Positions 23,868-32,542 of a stretch of 53,746 nucleotides of DNA are shown one piece after another (the first letter of the stretch is position 1; each line of letters starts with the position of its first letter). The DNA lies in NCBI GenBank assembly GCA_012517375.1, contig JAAYVC010000047.1, positions 1-53,746 on the forward strand, in the 5' to 3' direction. Below the pieces are notes generated by a model. That model ran no database searches, was not told the origin of the DNA, and saw only the letters and a list, made by a program, of their open reading frames with translations. This DNA is from a bacterium (GTDB taxonomy: Bacteria > Hydrothermota > Tepidihabitantia > B3-TA06). Both the position numbers and the translations under genes were made by a program.

Positions 23868-25067
23868 CTAAGGTAAAAGTCTTGCGAAGCGCAGCTTGCC
23901 GACCTTGAGCACGGACGGTTCTGTGAGATTGAGAACGTGGTCGGGGTTCGTGATTTTAACACCGTCAATGCTGACCGCGCCCTGCTGAATTAGGCGGCGA
24001 GCCTCGGTTTTGGATGACGCGAGCCCGTTCAAGGAGATAATATCGGTAAGTTTTACGCCGGAGACGATCTTGATTTCAACCATCTCTTCCGGTATCCCCT
24101 TTTCCGAAAATACTTTCTTGAACCCCTCATCAGCCTCTCGTGCCGCATCCTCGGAATGGTAGAGCGCAACAACCGTCCGCGCCATCTCGGCTTTTATATT
24201 TCGAGGATTTTCTCCTGATGAAAGACGGCTACGGATTTCAGAAAGCTTTGCCTCGTCAGCAAGCGCGGCAAGCCAGAAATACTGTTCGATAAGACTATCG
24301 GGAATTGACATGAGCTTGCCGAACATATCGGATGGAGAGTCCTCTATTCCTACGTAGTTGTTGTAGGATTTTGACATCTTTGCTCCGCCCGCAAGACCTT
24401 CAAGAAGAGGCATCATCATGATTATCTGGGAAGGCTGCCCGAACTCTCGCTGCAGCTCCCTTCCTACGAGAAGATTGAGCCTCTGGTCGTAGCCGCCCAG
24501 TTCAACATCGGCCTTTACCGCTACGGAGTCGTATCCCTGGAACAAGGGATAGAGAAGCTCGTGCATGAACACGGGATTACCCTCGGACAGACGCTTGGAG
24601 AAGTCCTCACGCTGCAGAATCTGGGACACTGTATACTTGCCTGTAAGCTTGATAACGCCCGACGCTCCCAGAGGTTCGCTCCACTCGGAGTTGTACCGAA
24701 TCTCGGTGCGCGAAGGATCGAGGATTCTGTAAAGCTGTTTTTCGAAACGTTTTACGTTATTCTGAATCTCCTCGTGCGTAAGCTGCGGCCTTGTCTTGGA
24801 GCGACCGGATGGATCGCCTATCATGGCCGTGAAGTCGCCGACGATAAGAACGGCAGTGTGGCCTTCATCCTGGAAATCGCGCAGCTTGCGCAAGGGTACG
24901 GCGAACCCCAGGTGGATATCAGGTCCTGTAGGGTCGATGCCGAGCTTGACCCTTAAAGGCCTTGCTTCTTTCTCTGCCGTCTGGAGCCGCAGCTTGAGCT
25001 CGTCCTCAGACAGACACTCCTGGACCCCTCGCATTAGCCTGGAGATAATGTTCGCAAGATCCTGCAT
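23868..25067 (-). CDS. tyrS: Tyrosyl-tRNA synthetase
   Basis: A 399-residue class I synthetase. HIGH-type motif HLGF at 52-55 in GIDPTGPDIHLGF, KMSKS loop in GGAKMSKSYNN, and a C-terminal S4 RNA-binding domain (ASSKTEARRLIQQGAVSIDG). It charges tRNA-Tyr. It is the last gene of the long ribosomal-protein operon and begins 1 nt after the BFN gene. Confidence 0.95.
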   Translation of the reverse strand: MQDLANIISRLMRGVQECLSEDELKLRLQTAEKEARPLRVKLGIDPTGPDIHLGFAVPLRKLRDFQDEGHTAVLIVGDFTAMIGDPSGRSKTRPQLTHEEIQNNVKRFEKQLYRILDPSRTEIRYNSEWSEPLGASGVIKLTGKYTVSQILQREDFSKRLSEGNPVFMHELLYPLFQGYDSVAVKADVELGGYDQRLNLLVGRELQREFGQPSQIIMMMPLLEGLAGGAKMSKSYNNYVGIEDSPSDMFGKLMSIPDSLIEQYFWLAALADEAKLSEIRSRLSSGENPRNIKAEMARTVVALYHSEDAAREADEGFKKVFSEKGIPEEMVEIKIVSGVKLTDIISLNGLASSKTEARRLIQQGAVSIDGVKITNPDHVLNLTEPSVLKVGKLRFARLLP

Positions 25068-25068
25068 G

Positions 25069-25548
25069 TTAAAGCTTAAAATCTCCGAAGTCTTCCGGCT
25101 CAGTGTTCCTCAGTTTTTCCTTGAGTTCCTCAAGCTTGAGGTGCTCGTCCTCGCTGATTACCTTGCCCTGAGAAGCCATCAGTTCATCGTCTATGAAGAT
25201 AGGCGCTCTCAAATGAACGGCTATAGCCACGGAGTCGGATGGCCTGGCGTCTATCGCTATCATCTCGCCGTTTCTTGAAAGATGCAGACTGGCGTAGTAT
25301 GTGTTGTCCTTGAGCTGAGTAATAAGAACACGCTCCACGCTTGCGCCGAGGGCTTCTATAATTCGTTTTATGACGTCGAGAGTCAGCGGTCTCTCGAAGG
25401 GTTCCCTTCGCACCGCATACGTGATAGAGGAAGCTTCGATTGGGCCCACCCAAATGGGCAGCACGCGATTGCCTTCCCTTTCCTTAAGAAGGAGTACTGG
25501 TGTGTTGTTCATGTCGAGCGAGATCCCCTGCACCTCCACCTCTACCAT
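25069..25548 (-). CDS. Bifunctional nuclease family protein (DUF151)
   Basis: A 159-residue protein with the BFN core: LDMNNTPVLLLKE, LPIWVGPIEASSI, and IDARPSDSVAIAVHLRAPIF. The domain has RNase/DNase activity in the few members tested. It starts directly at the rplI stop, so it is co-translated with L9. A C-terminal acidic tail (LRNTEPEDFGDFKL) is present. Confidence 0.9.
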   Translation of the reverse strand: MVEVEVQGISLDMNNTPVLLLKEREGNRVLPIWVGPIEASSITYAVRREPFERPLTLDVIKRIIEALGASVERVLITQLKDNTYYASLHLSRNGEMIAIDARPSDSVAIAVHLRAPIFIDDELMASQGKVISEDEHLKLEELKEKLRNTEPEDFGDFKL

Positions 25549-26085
25549 CTATACCTCCCCGGTCGGCTCCTGTTCTGCTGTAGCTTGATCTGCGGATTCG
25601 ACTTCCTGAGTTTCAACGGGCCGTTGTTCCTGCGAATCGCTTCCTTCCGGTACAATCCAGACCTTTACGGTAGCTATCACATCGGCAAAGATGCGGATCT
25701 GAACGTCGTGTGCTCCGGCTTCTCTCAAGGAATGATCAAGCATCACCTGATGATGATCGAAGTACAAACCCTTTTCCCTGAAAGCAGCCGATATCTCCTT
25801 GGCGGTTACCGAACCGTATGCCTTGCCTGTTTCTCCGAAAGCGAGCGTCAATTTTACGTGTTCGCCGTCAAGCCTTGCACGCATCTCTTCCGCCGATATC
25901 TTCTGCTTTTCCATTCTTGCGCGCGTCTGCTTCATGATTTCGGTAAAGTGCCTTTTATTGGAATCATTGGCCAGGAGCGCAAGCTTTTTAGGAAAAAGAA
26001 AATTCCTAGCGTAACCTTCCTTAACCTTGACTAAGTCACCGCGTTTTCCTAGCTTTGTAATATCCTGGGTAAGAATCACTTCCAT
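25549..26085 (-). CDS. rplI: 50S ribosomal protein L9
   Basis: A 178-residue L9: N-terminal rRNA-binding domain MEVILTQDITKLGKRGDLV and VKEGYARNFLFPK, long connecting helix, C-terminal domain ending in VIATVKVWIVPEGS. It has an extra Glu/Gln-rich tail of about 30 residues compared with the usual ~150. Standard S6-SSB-S18-L9 order. Confidence 0.96.
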   Translation of the reverse strand: MEVILTQDITKLGKRGDLVKVKEGYARNFLFPKKLALLANDSNKRHFTEIMKQTRARMEKQKISAEEMRARLDGEHVKLTLAFGETGKAYGSVTAKEISAAFREKGLYFDHHQVMLDHSLREAGAHDVQIRIFADVIATVKVWIVPEGSDSQEQRPVETQEVESADQATAEQEPTGEV

Positions 26086-26094
26086 TTTTTATCC

Positions 26095-26304
26095 CTAACG
26101 CTCAATGTAAGGCAGAATCCCAAGGTTTCGAGCCTGCTTAATTGCCGATGTCAGCTTGCGCTGATGCCTTGCGCATATACCGGTTGTGCGGCGGCTTACT
26201 ATCTTGCCCTTCTCGGTAAGAAATCCGGAGAGATAACCCGCGAAAGGCGTTATCTCTTCGCCGTGTTCTACACAAAACCGGCATTCTTTTCGTCTTCTCA
26301 TCAT
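26095..26304 (-). CDS. rpsR: 30S ribosomal protein S18
   Basis: A 69-residue S18 with TEKGKIVSRRTTGICARHQRKL. The N-terminus has Cys ligands (CRFC and later C-x2-H), the zinc-binding variant of S18. Follows ssb as in most bacteria. Confidence 0.96.
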   Translation of the reverse strand: MMRRRKECRFCVEHGEEITPFAGYLSGFLTEKGKIVSRRTTGICARHQRKLTSAIKQARNLGILPYIER

Positions 26305-26361
26305 ATTCTTGTTAACTCCTTTTTTCAGAAGATGTTTAGTCTACACTTATTTGTTATAATG

Positions 26362-26790
26362 TCAACTCTCAAACGGGTCTTCATAGTCAGGAGCAGCCTG
26401 GCCCATGCCTTCATCGGCACCAGAACCTTGACTAGTTCCCGGCGCACTTTCAAGAAATTGAAGTCTCTTTGAAAGAATCTCGACTACGTAGCGCCGGCCA
26501 CCGTCCTGCGCCTCATACGAACGCGAGCGCAAAGAACCTTCTATAAGAACGGCAGAACCTTTCCTGAGTCTTTCGCCTGCCAACTCAGCCATTCTGTCCC
26601 ATACAACTACATTAAAGAAATCCGATTCCTTCTTGAATTCGCCTGAATCACGATCTCTGTAGAAGCGCGAACATGCAACACGAAAGGAACAAACGGCGGT
26701 ACCTTTAGGTGTATAGCGCAACTCAGGGTCTGCGACAAGACGGCCCGAAAGAAGCACCATATTAAGATTCGGCAACCGCAGGTCTGACAT
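26362..26790 (-). CDS. ssb: Single-stranded DNA-binding protein
   Basis: A 142-residue SSB with the OB fold (MVLLSGRLVADPELRYTP, FFNVVVWDRMAELAGERLRKG, VLIEGSLRSRSYEAQDG) and a short linker. The acidic tip is DYEDPFES, slightly longer than the canonical DDDIPF tip. It binds ssDNA in replication and repair and lies between rpsF and rpsR. Confidence 0.95.
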   Translation of the reverse strand: MSDLRLPNLNMVLLSGRLVADPELRYTPKGTAVCSFRVACSRFYRDRDSGEFKKESDFFNVVVWDRMAELAGERLRKGSAVLIEGSLRSRSYEAQDGGRRYVVEILSKRLQFLESAPGTSQGSGADEGMGQAAPDYEDPFES

Positions 26791-26792
26791 CT

Positions 26793-27104
26793 CTAACCTT
26801 CCTGTGCTATTTCTGTTCCGGACTCCTGAGAAAAGTACATTTGTCTTAGCATTCTTTCATCGTGACGTATTTCGCTTTTTATTGAAGCAACCGAGCCGGG
26901 GTTCGCGTCAAATGCGACTCTCCAGAAGCGCGCACGCGGACGCTTTTTTATCGGGTGAGCAAGATCGCGAACATCGTTTTCGAGTTCCGAAACATTCTCG
27001 GCCTTTGCTCCCTTAAGAAGTTTGTTGAATACTTCACGGAAATCGCTAAGAGCCTTCTCTTCGATATCCGGATCGAGTATTAATACTGCCTGGTAACGTC
27101 TCAA
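26793..27104 (-). CDS. rpsF: 30S ribosomal protein S6
   Basis: A 103-residue S6: MRRYQAVLILDPDIEEKAL, DLAHPIKKRPRARFW, IRHDERMLRQMYF. S6 binds S18 on the small subunit. It precedes ssb by 2 nt and follows ychF. Confidence 0.95.
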   Translation of the reverse strand: MRRYQAVLILDPDIEEKALSDFREVFNKLLKGAKAENVSELENDVRDLAHPIKKRPRARFWRVAFDANPGSVASIKSEIRHDERMLRQMYFSQESGTEIAQEG

Positions 27105-27112
27105 CGTTCCTC

Positions 27113-28141
27113 CTATCTGAATTTAATGAGCAGGACGTCTCCGTTCTGCACAATGTAATCTTTACCTTTTACTTTAAGGCGACCCGCAGCAGATGCTTCG
27201 TGCCACGAGCCAATCTCAAGCAATTCATTCACATTCAAAACCTCAGTCTTGATGAACCCATCGGCGATGTCGGAGTGTATCTTCTCGGCGGCGTTCAGAG
27301 CATTTAAACCGTCCGGCAGAATCCACGACCTGACCTCCGAGCCTTTTATCGTATAGAATCTTATAAGACCCAATTCCTCGAGACCTCTTTCAAGCAAACC
27401 TCTAGAACCCGAAGGATCAAGCATCGCCTCGCGCCTGAGTTCCTCCTTCTCTTGCTCGGGGAAATCGGCGAGTTCCTCCTCCAATCTTACGGATAGCCTG
27501 TAGGCTTTATCGAGAAGGATTTCCTGCTTTTTATCCGAGAGATTGAGGACATCCACTCTCGGCCTGGGTATGAGAAGCCCGAGGCTTTTAAGCCTAAGTC
27601 TTTCCTCAACGCTGTATGAACCGTTCAGGGAGAAGGAGCCTTGCGATATAAATGTCCTGAAGCGCTCAAGAAGAGTCAGTTCATCTTTAGCATCTGCCCT
27701 CTTGCGGTCGTAATCGAGCTTACGCTCGACAATCTCAAGGTCTGCAAGCGCGAGTTCCGCGAGCACAACTTCTCTGTCCTTGGCGGGATCTATCGCTATG
27801 CTGACATGGGCAACATCTGAATTCTCGAAACCTCTGATGACGTGAAATATCAAGTCGACGTCGCGTATGTGCCCTAGAAACTTGTTTCCCAGACCTTCGC
27901 CTTTATGCGCATCCTTTATGAGCCCTGCGATATCGATTATCTCTATCATTGCCGGTGTCAGTTTTTCGGGAGAGAGGAGATTTCCAAGACTAGCGAGAGA
28001 CGGATCGGGTAAGGCTGCCATTCCGTGGTTTGCGTCTATGGTTGTAAAAGGATACGTTTCTACAGGAACACTGCCGCTCGTCAGGAGATTGAACAAGGAC
28101 GACTTGCCCGCATTGGGAAGCCCGACGATACCGATTCTCAT
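27113..28141 (-). CDS. ychF: Ribosome-associated ATPase YchF
   Basis: A 342-residue Obg-family P-loop protein: GLPNAGKSSLFN (G1), IIDIAGLIKDAHKGEGLGNKF (G3), and a C-terminal TGS/ubiquitin-like domain. YchF prefers ATP and associates with ribosomes. Its ATG overlaps the pth stop by 4 nt. Confidence 0.94.
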   Translation of the reverse strand: MRIGIVGLPNAGKSSLFNLLTSGSVPVETYPFTTIDANHGMAALPDPSLASLGNLLSPEKLTPAMIEIIDIAGLIKDAHKGEGLGNKFLGHIRDVDLIFHVIRGFENSDVAHVSIAIDPAKDREVVLAELALADLEIVERKLDYDRKRADAKDELTLLERFRTFISQGSFSLNGSYSVEERLRLKSLGLLIPRPRVDVLNLSDKKQEILLDKAYRLSVRLEEELADFPEQEKEELRREAMLDPSGSRGLLERGLEELGLIRFYTIKGSEVRSWILPDGLNALNAAEKIHSDIADGFIKTEVLNVNELLEIGSWHEASAAGRLKVKGKDYIVQNGDVLLIKFR

Positions 28142-28701
28142 TGCTCCTGGTTCTTCGAGCGGTTTACTTCATTCATGGCGATATCGATACCTTCCTTGAT
28201 TACCAGAAGAACCGCATCCCTTGAAATATCAACAAGCCAGGGCAGTTGTTTAAGCTCATCCCTTGAAAAGGATGAGAGCACATAATCAGAGAGATCGCAG
28301 CCTTCAGGTCTTGGACCTACCCCTACCCGCATGCGCGCGAAGTCCTCGGTCCCCATATATTCGATAACGGATGCAAGGCCGTTATGACCGCCGTCGCCTC
28401 CCTGTTTTCGAATCCTGAGTGTTCCGAAAGGAAGATCGACATCGTCAACTACGACCAGGTAGCCATCATTATTCCTCTTCAGATAATCCCTGACAACCCG
28501 GCCAGAAAGATTCATGTAGGATAGGGGTTTTACAAGGCTGAAGTTGCACCCTTTGTAGGAACCCTTGGAGACTAAGGCCTCGCCTTCAATCTTGAATCTT
28601 GAACGCATTCCGATAGCGACAGCATCGACGGTCATGAATCCGATGTTGTGGCGGCTGAGAAGGTATTCTTCGCCGGGGTTTCCAAGACCAAAGATTATCA
28701 C
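28138..28701 (-). CDS. pth: Peptidyl-tRNA hydrolase
   Basis: A 187-residue Pth: GLGNPGEEYLLSRHNIGFM with the catalytic His in RHNIG, KPLSYMNLSG, VVDDVDLPFGTLRIRKQGG and GHNGLASVIE. It recycles stalled peptidyl-tRNA. The start is GTG at 28701, read from the GTGA overlap with the rplY stop; the ribosome site GGAGG lies inside the rplY end. Confidence 0.95.
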   Translation of the reverse strand: MIIFGLGNPGEEYLLSRHNIGFMTVDAVAIGMRSRFKIEGEALVSKGSYKGCNFSLVKPLSYMNLSGRVVRDYLKRNNDGYLVVVDDVDLPFGTLRIRKQGGDGGHNGLASVIEYMGTEDFARMRVGVGPRPEGCDLSDYVLSSFSRDELKQLPWLVDISRDAVLLVIKEGIDIAMNEVNRSKNQEQ

Positions 28702-29348
28702 TCCTCCTTTTTACCCTCCTCTGCAGCGGCCTCAGCACCCTCTTCTTTCTCGCCTTCCTCAGGAGCGGCTGCAACTTCCACGACTTTTTCCTTCCTCGGG
28801 GTAATAACGGCGACTATAATGCTTTCCGGAGAGGTCAGCACATCCACTCCTTCTTCGAACTTGATGTCCTTGACGCGTATCGAATCGCCTACATTAAGCC
28901 CGGAAATATCGAGTTCGATGTGCAGGGGAAGCTTAGCTACGGGTCCTTTTACAGCTACCTCGTATCTTACGTGTTCAAGAAGACCGCCCGTCTTAAGACC
29001 GGCGGGAGTCCCGTGCGTAAGCACAGGTATGCTTACATGAAGCACCTCTCCTGGATGAATCTTCTGGAAATCTACGTTGAGGAATTTCTCATTTACCGGA
29101 TGTCTCTGAATCTCCTTGATGGCTGCGCTGAACTTTGTCCCGTCCTGGGATTCGAGTTCAGTTATCAGAAGCTTGCCGCGTAAACCTGAAATTACACCGC
29201 GGAACTCGTCCTCCGCTATCGTTACAGGTATGGATTCTTCGCCATGGCCGTAAACAACAGCCGGAATCTTGCCCTGCATACGCAACTTCCTGGTAAAGGA
29301 CTTACCCGTTCCTTCCCTAGAAGTGAAATGAATTACGTTCTTTGACAT
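28698..29348 (-). CDS. rplY: 50S ribosomal protein L25 (CTC type)
   Basis: A 216-residue L25/CTC: TRKLRMQGKIPAVVYGHGEE, FSAAIKEIQRHPVNEKFLNVDF, then the C-terminal CTC domain (LHVSIPVLTHGTPAGLKTGG, VDVLTSPESIIVAVITPRKE) and an acidic Glu/Ala-rich tail. Binds 5S rRNA. The usual partner pth overlaps by 4 nt. Confidence 0.95.
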   Translation of the reverse strand: MSKNVIHFTSREGTGKSFTRKLRMQGKIPAVVYGHGEESIPVTIAEDEFRGVISGLRGKLLITELESQDGTKFSAAIKEIQRHPVNEKFLNVDFQKIHPGEVLHVSIPVLTHGTPAGLKTGGLLEHVRYEVAVKGPVAKLPLHIELDISGLNVGDSIRVKDIKFEEGVDVLTSPESIIVAVITPRKEKVVEVAAAPEEGEKEEGAEAAAEEGKKEE

Positions 29349-29375
29349 TTTTCTCCTTCTATTTCACTGATAAAC

Positions 29376-30317
29376 TTAAACAAATAATGCACTAACCGAT
29401 TCTCCGTTGTGTATGCGACGTATTGTCTCTGCAAGAAGACCAGCCACTGAAAGAAGCTGGAACTTATCTCCCCGAAGGCGTTCACGAAGCGGCAGTGAAT
29501 CGGTAACGACAACTTCTTTTATAGGAGAGGACGAAAGTTTCTCAATAGCCTCTCCTGCAAACACACCATGCGTAGCTGCGACCCTGACCTCTTTAGCTCC
29601 GCGTTTCATGAGAAGGCCTGCCGATTCAAGGAGAGTGTTACCCGTGCTGACAATATCATCAAAAAGAAGACACGTCTTTCCATCTACATCGCCGACGAGA
29701 TTAAGGGCTTCAGGCCTGTCCTTTTCTTCCCTGCGTTTATCCACTATGGCCATCGGCAGACCGCCCAATCTGCGTGCGTATCCCCTTGCTCGCTTTGCGC
29801 CTCCCGCATCCGGAGCAACCACGACATAGGAAGAAAGGTTGCGTTTCTTGAAGAACTCGGCAAATACGGGCGTGGCGTAAAGATGGTCAACCGGGATGGA
29901 GAAAAACCCCTGTATCTGTTCGGCATGAAGTTCAAGCGCAAGCACCCTGCTGGCGCCCGCTTTCATTATGAGATCGGCCACAAGCTTGGCAGTAATCGGG
30001 ACTCGCGGTTCATCCTTCTTATCCTGCCTTGCGTAACCATAGTAAGGTATGACTGCGGTGATTCTCGAGGCGGACGCTCTCATGCACGCGTCAAGCATCA
30101 AAAGAAGCTCCATAAGATTTTCGGAAGGCGGTTGTGTGGATTGAATGATAAATACATCCACTCCGCGAATATTCTCCTCGATTTTAACGCGAATCTCGCC
30201 ATCCTTGAAATGATCTACTGTCGCCTGACCAAGGTCTATCTCAAGTTCATCGCAAATAGCTCTGGCAAGATGCGGAACAGAGTTACCGCAAAAAACCTTC
30301 ATCTCGTCTCTTATCAA
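29376..30317 (-). CDS. prs: Ribose-phosphate pyrophosphokinase
   Basis: A 313-residue PRPP synthase: FCGNSVPHLARAI, IQSTQPPSENLMELLLM, IPYYGYARQDKK, and the PRPP-binding loop CLLFDDIVSTGNTL. It makes PRPP for nucleotide synthesis. The start is taken as TTG 30317, which has AAGGAG four bases upstream; an ATG five codons later (30302) is the alternative. The gene begins 18 nt after tRNA-Gln. Confidence 0.94.
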   Translation of the reverse strand: MIRDEMKVFCGNSVPHLARAICDELEIDLGQATVDHFKDGEIRVKIEENIRGVDVFIIQSTQPPSENLMELLLMLDACMRASASRITAVIPYYGYARQDKKDEPRVPITAKLVADLIMKAGASRVLALELHAEQIQGFFSIPVDHLYATPVFAEFFKKRNLSSYVVVAPDAGGAKRARGYARRLGGLPMAIVDKRREEKDRPEALNLVGDVDGKTCLLFDDIVSTGNTLLESAGLLMKRGAKEVRVAATHGVFAGEAIEKLSSSPIKEVVVTDSLPLRERLRGDKFQLLSVAGLLAETIRRIHNGESVSALFV

Positions 30318-30335
30318 GATTCTCCTTTATTCAAA

Positions 30336-30406
30336 CTGGGGCGCAGGGATTCGAACCCCGATAATGGGAACCAAAATCCCATGTCCTGCCATTAGACGAC
30401 GCCCCA
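30336..30406 (-). tRNA. tRNA-Gln (anticodon TTG)
   Basis: Cloverleaf from 30406 to 30336 with anticodon TTG at 30372-30374, TGGGGCG/CGCCCCA acceptor and G73. No CCA is encoded. It is embedded in the operon: its first 15 nt are also the last codons and stop of ispE, and prs starts 18 nt downstream. Confidence 0.94.
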
Positions 30407-31237
30407 TTTCTCTAACGTCTTTACACGCAATAAACATCCCGCTGTGCCTTCCGGCAATACAATCTCAACATCGGGCGGAAAGGCTGCATAGAGCGCCGAA
30501 CCGCTCCCGGATAAACCTGCAAACCACGCACCTTCTTTGTAAAACCAGTCTATGATGTTAGAAAGTTCGGGGTGTCTTCTGTAAACTACTTCCTCGAAAG
30601 TATTGTAAAGCCACTTTCTGAGTTCTTTGTATCGCCGTTCCAGAAGAGCCTTAAGCAGAAGTTTACACGCATCTTCGCCGTTTGTCAACCGTTCAAGGTT
30701 CTTGTACGCCCACGGTGTAGATACACCAAACCCTGGAAGATAGAGCTGGAGATCGAAGGATTCGATTTCCAGATCAAAAAGGTCCTCCCCTCTTCCTAGA
30801 GCGAGCGACGGTTTCGGCGAAAGAAAAAAAGGACAATCCATTCCGACTTCTAGAGCCAGCGAGAACAATTCATCAATAGTAAGTTTTGCCGAAAACAATC
30901 GATTCAAACCCACAAGGGTAGCTGCGGCATCAGATGAACCGCCTCCAAGTCCATGGCCAACAGGAATTTCCTTTTGGAGTCTAATTATCACGCCTGATCT
31001 GACGCCGGTATATGTAAAAAAAAGGTCGGCTGCCTTCCACACAAGATTTGTAGAATCGCACGGTACGTGAGGTTCATCGCATAAAAGCTCAATTCCCTTT
31101 GTCTGGATAGTAAAACTCAACTTATCGAAGAGTTCTATAGGGATAAAAAGAGAACGAAGATCGTGGTATCCGTCCGGTCTCTTTTTTTCGACCCAGAGAC
31201 CAATATTAACCTTTGCCGGTGTTCTTAACGTAAGCAT
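30392..31237 (-). CDS. ispE: 4-diphosphocytidyl-2-C-methyl-D-erythritol kinase
   Basis: A 281-residue GHMP kinase: AKVNIGLWVEKKRPDGYHDL, the ATP loop PVGHGLGGGSSDAAATL, and C-terminal SGSGSALYAAF. It is the fourth step of the non-mevalonate isoprenoid pathway; ispH lies elsewhere in the window. The start is 32 nt inside the reductase gene. Its final codons TGG GGC GTC GTC TAA are the 5' end of tRNA-Gln, so processing of that tRNA would cut the ispE message near its end. Confidence 0.95.
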   Translation of the reverse strand: MLTLRTPAKVNIGLWVEKKRPDGYHDLRSLFIPIELFDKLSFTIQTKGIELLCDEPHVPCDSTNLVWKAADLFFTYTGVRSGVIIRLQKEIPVGHGLGGGSSDAAATLVGLNRLFSAKLTIDELFSLALEVGMDCPFFLSPKPSLALGRGEDLFDLEIESFDLQLYLPGFGVSTPWAYKNLERLTNGEDACKLLLKALLERRYKELRKWLYNTFEEVVYRRHPELSNIIDWFYKEGAWFAGLSGSGSALYAAFPPDVEIVLPEGTAGCLLRVKTLEKWGVV

Positions 31238-32054
31238 ACAAGGCTTCCTGCCAGGTTCGGATAGGTTCGGCGCTCATTTTTTCATATTTGACGCACGAAA
31301 GAACCGATTGTTTAGGCCTTTTTGCCACAAAACCCACTTCTTCGGAAGTAGCCTCCCAGGGGATAGCATCCGAACCAATCAATCTGAGAATCTCCTGACC
31401 CATCTGGTACCTGGTACAATATCCTGAATTCGTCAGATGATAAACGCCTATCGCGCCCGAAGTTAATAGCAACTCCAGGGCCGGAAGCAAATCGCTTATG
31501 TAAGAAGGACAACCTCTGTGGTCGCTTACCAACTTCAAAACCTTGCCTTCCGACACCGTATTTTTGACGAACGAAACAAAATCGCCCTTTCCTCCAAAAA
31601 GCCACGAAACCCTGATAATAAGATAATCGGTAAGCACCGATTTGACTGCCTCCTCCGCATCCAGCTTAGTTCTGCCGTAGACGTTTACTGGATTTGGTAG
31701 GTCGTCCTCGACGTAAGGCGAAGGTTTTACACCGTCAAAAACGTAATCGGTGCTTAATGCAACAAGTCGCGCTTTCATTTCATGTGAGATATCGGCTAAG
31801 TTAAGGGTTGCCAGATAATTATCCCTGTAAGCTTGTTCCGGATTTAGTTCGCACTTATCCACGTCCGTCATTGCTGCGGCATGTAATATCGCTCTTGGTT
31901 TAACCCTTTTCATGAGTTTTACCAAGCTATCCTTTTGGGCCAGGTCTGCTTCCTCACGCGAGATGCCGACCACATCTTCACCCTTCGATGAGAAGTACTG
32001 GTAAAGAGCTGAACCCAGTCTTCCTTTTGCACCGGTTACAAGAAGAGGCGACAT
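31206..32054 (-). CDS. SDR family sugar-nucleotide reductase (dTDP-4-dehydrorhamnose reductase-like)
   Basis: A 282-residue extended SDR: NAD(P) motif LVTGAKGRLGSAL, LHAAAMTDVDKCE, STDYVFDGVKPSPYVEDD with YGRTK as catalytic Tyr/Lys, and VSWLFGGKGDFV. The pattern is RfbD-like. With no other rhamnose genes nearby, the exact substrate is uncertain. The start is ATG 32054, supported by the fold start and by a promoter ending 5 nt before it. It heads the long operon to tyrS. Confidence 0.85.
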   Translation of the reverse strand: MSPLLVTGAKGRLGSALYQYFSSKGEDVVGISREEADLAQKDSLVKLMKRVKPRAILHAAAMTDVDKCELNPEQAYRDNYLATLNLADISHEMKARLVALSTDYVFDGVKPSPYVEDDLPNPVNVYGRTKLDAEEAVKSVLTDYLIIRVSWLFGGKGDFVSFVKNTVSEGKVLKLVSDHRGCPSYISDLLPALELLLTSGAIGVYHLTNSGYCTRYQMGQEILRLIGSDAIPWEATSEEVGFVAKRPKQSVLSCVKYEKMSAEPIRTWQEALYAYVKNTGKG

Positions 32055-32059
32055 ATCGA

Positions 32060-32087
32060 AGTGTAACTCCAAATCAAGATGTGTCAA
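32060..32087 (-). promoter_or_regulatory. Promoter of the reductase-ispE-tyrS operon, leaderless arrangement
   Basis: TTGACA (32082-32087), 16-nt spacer, TACACT (32060-32065), 5 nt to ATG 32054. Divergent from the Rrf2 promoter, with 18 nt between the -35 boxes. Confidence 0.65.
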
Positions 32088-32105
32088 GAACAACAACAAG
32101 GGGAC

Positions 32106-32133
32106 TTGACAAAACAATCCATACCTTTATAAT
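32106..32133 (+). promoter_or_regulatory. Promoter of the Rrf2 operon, leaderless arrangement
   Basis: Consensus TTGACA (32106-32111), 16-nt spacer, TATAAT (32128-32133), exactly 7 nt to GTG 32141. Such an Rrf2 gene could regulate itself here. Confidence 0.82.
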
Positions 32134-32140
32134 AAGAATT

Positions 32141-32542
32141 GTGAACAAGTTAAATACTACAGTACGATATGCTGTAAGGGCTACGCTTGCTCTTGCGGAC
32201 AGTAACGAAAAACCACTCTCAATAAAAAACATATCCGAGATTGAAGGTTTATCTGTTAAATATCTTGAACAGCTTTTCCTGAAGCTTCGTAAAGCAGGTT
32301 TAGTCAAAAGCTTAAGGGGAATGCACGGCGGATACTTTCTTGCCCGTTCAGCAGAAAAAATAAGCCTGGGCGATATCATCAGGGCTGTGCAGAACGATGG
32401 TATCTCAGTATCTCCATGTTCAAGAAGAAAGGGTAGTTGCGAACGTCAAAAGGAGTGCAGAGCCAGAAACTACTGGTGCAAACTCCAGGATCTGCTTGAT
32501 GAATTCTTCAACAATACTACACTTGCCACGCTGATCCAATGA
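32141..32542 (+). CDS. Rrf2 family transcriptional regulator, cysteine-containing
   Basis: A 133-residue winged-helix regulator starting at GTG 32141 (VNKLNTTVRYAVRATLALAD), with LSVKYLEQLFLKLRKAGLVKS and RGMHGGYFLAR as in IscR/Rrf2. Three cysteines C93, C100 and C106 match the iron-sulfur-binding region of IscR (spacing 6 and 5), plus C113. It probably senses iron-sulfur status and controls the following cutA and SufT-like genes. The stop overlaps cutA by 4 nt. Confidence 0.9.
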   Translation: MNKLNTTVRYAVRATLALADSNEKPLSIKNISEIEGLSVKYLEQLFLKLRKAGLVKSLRGMHGGYFLARSAEKISLGDIIRAVQNDGISVSPCSRRKGSCERQKECRARNYWCKLQDLLDEFFNNTTLATLIQ

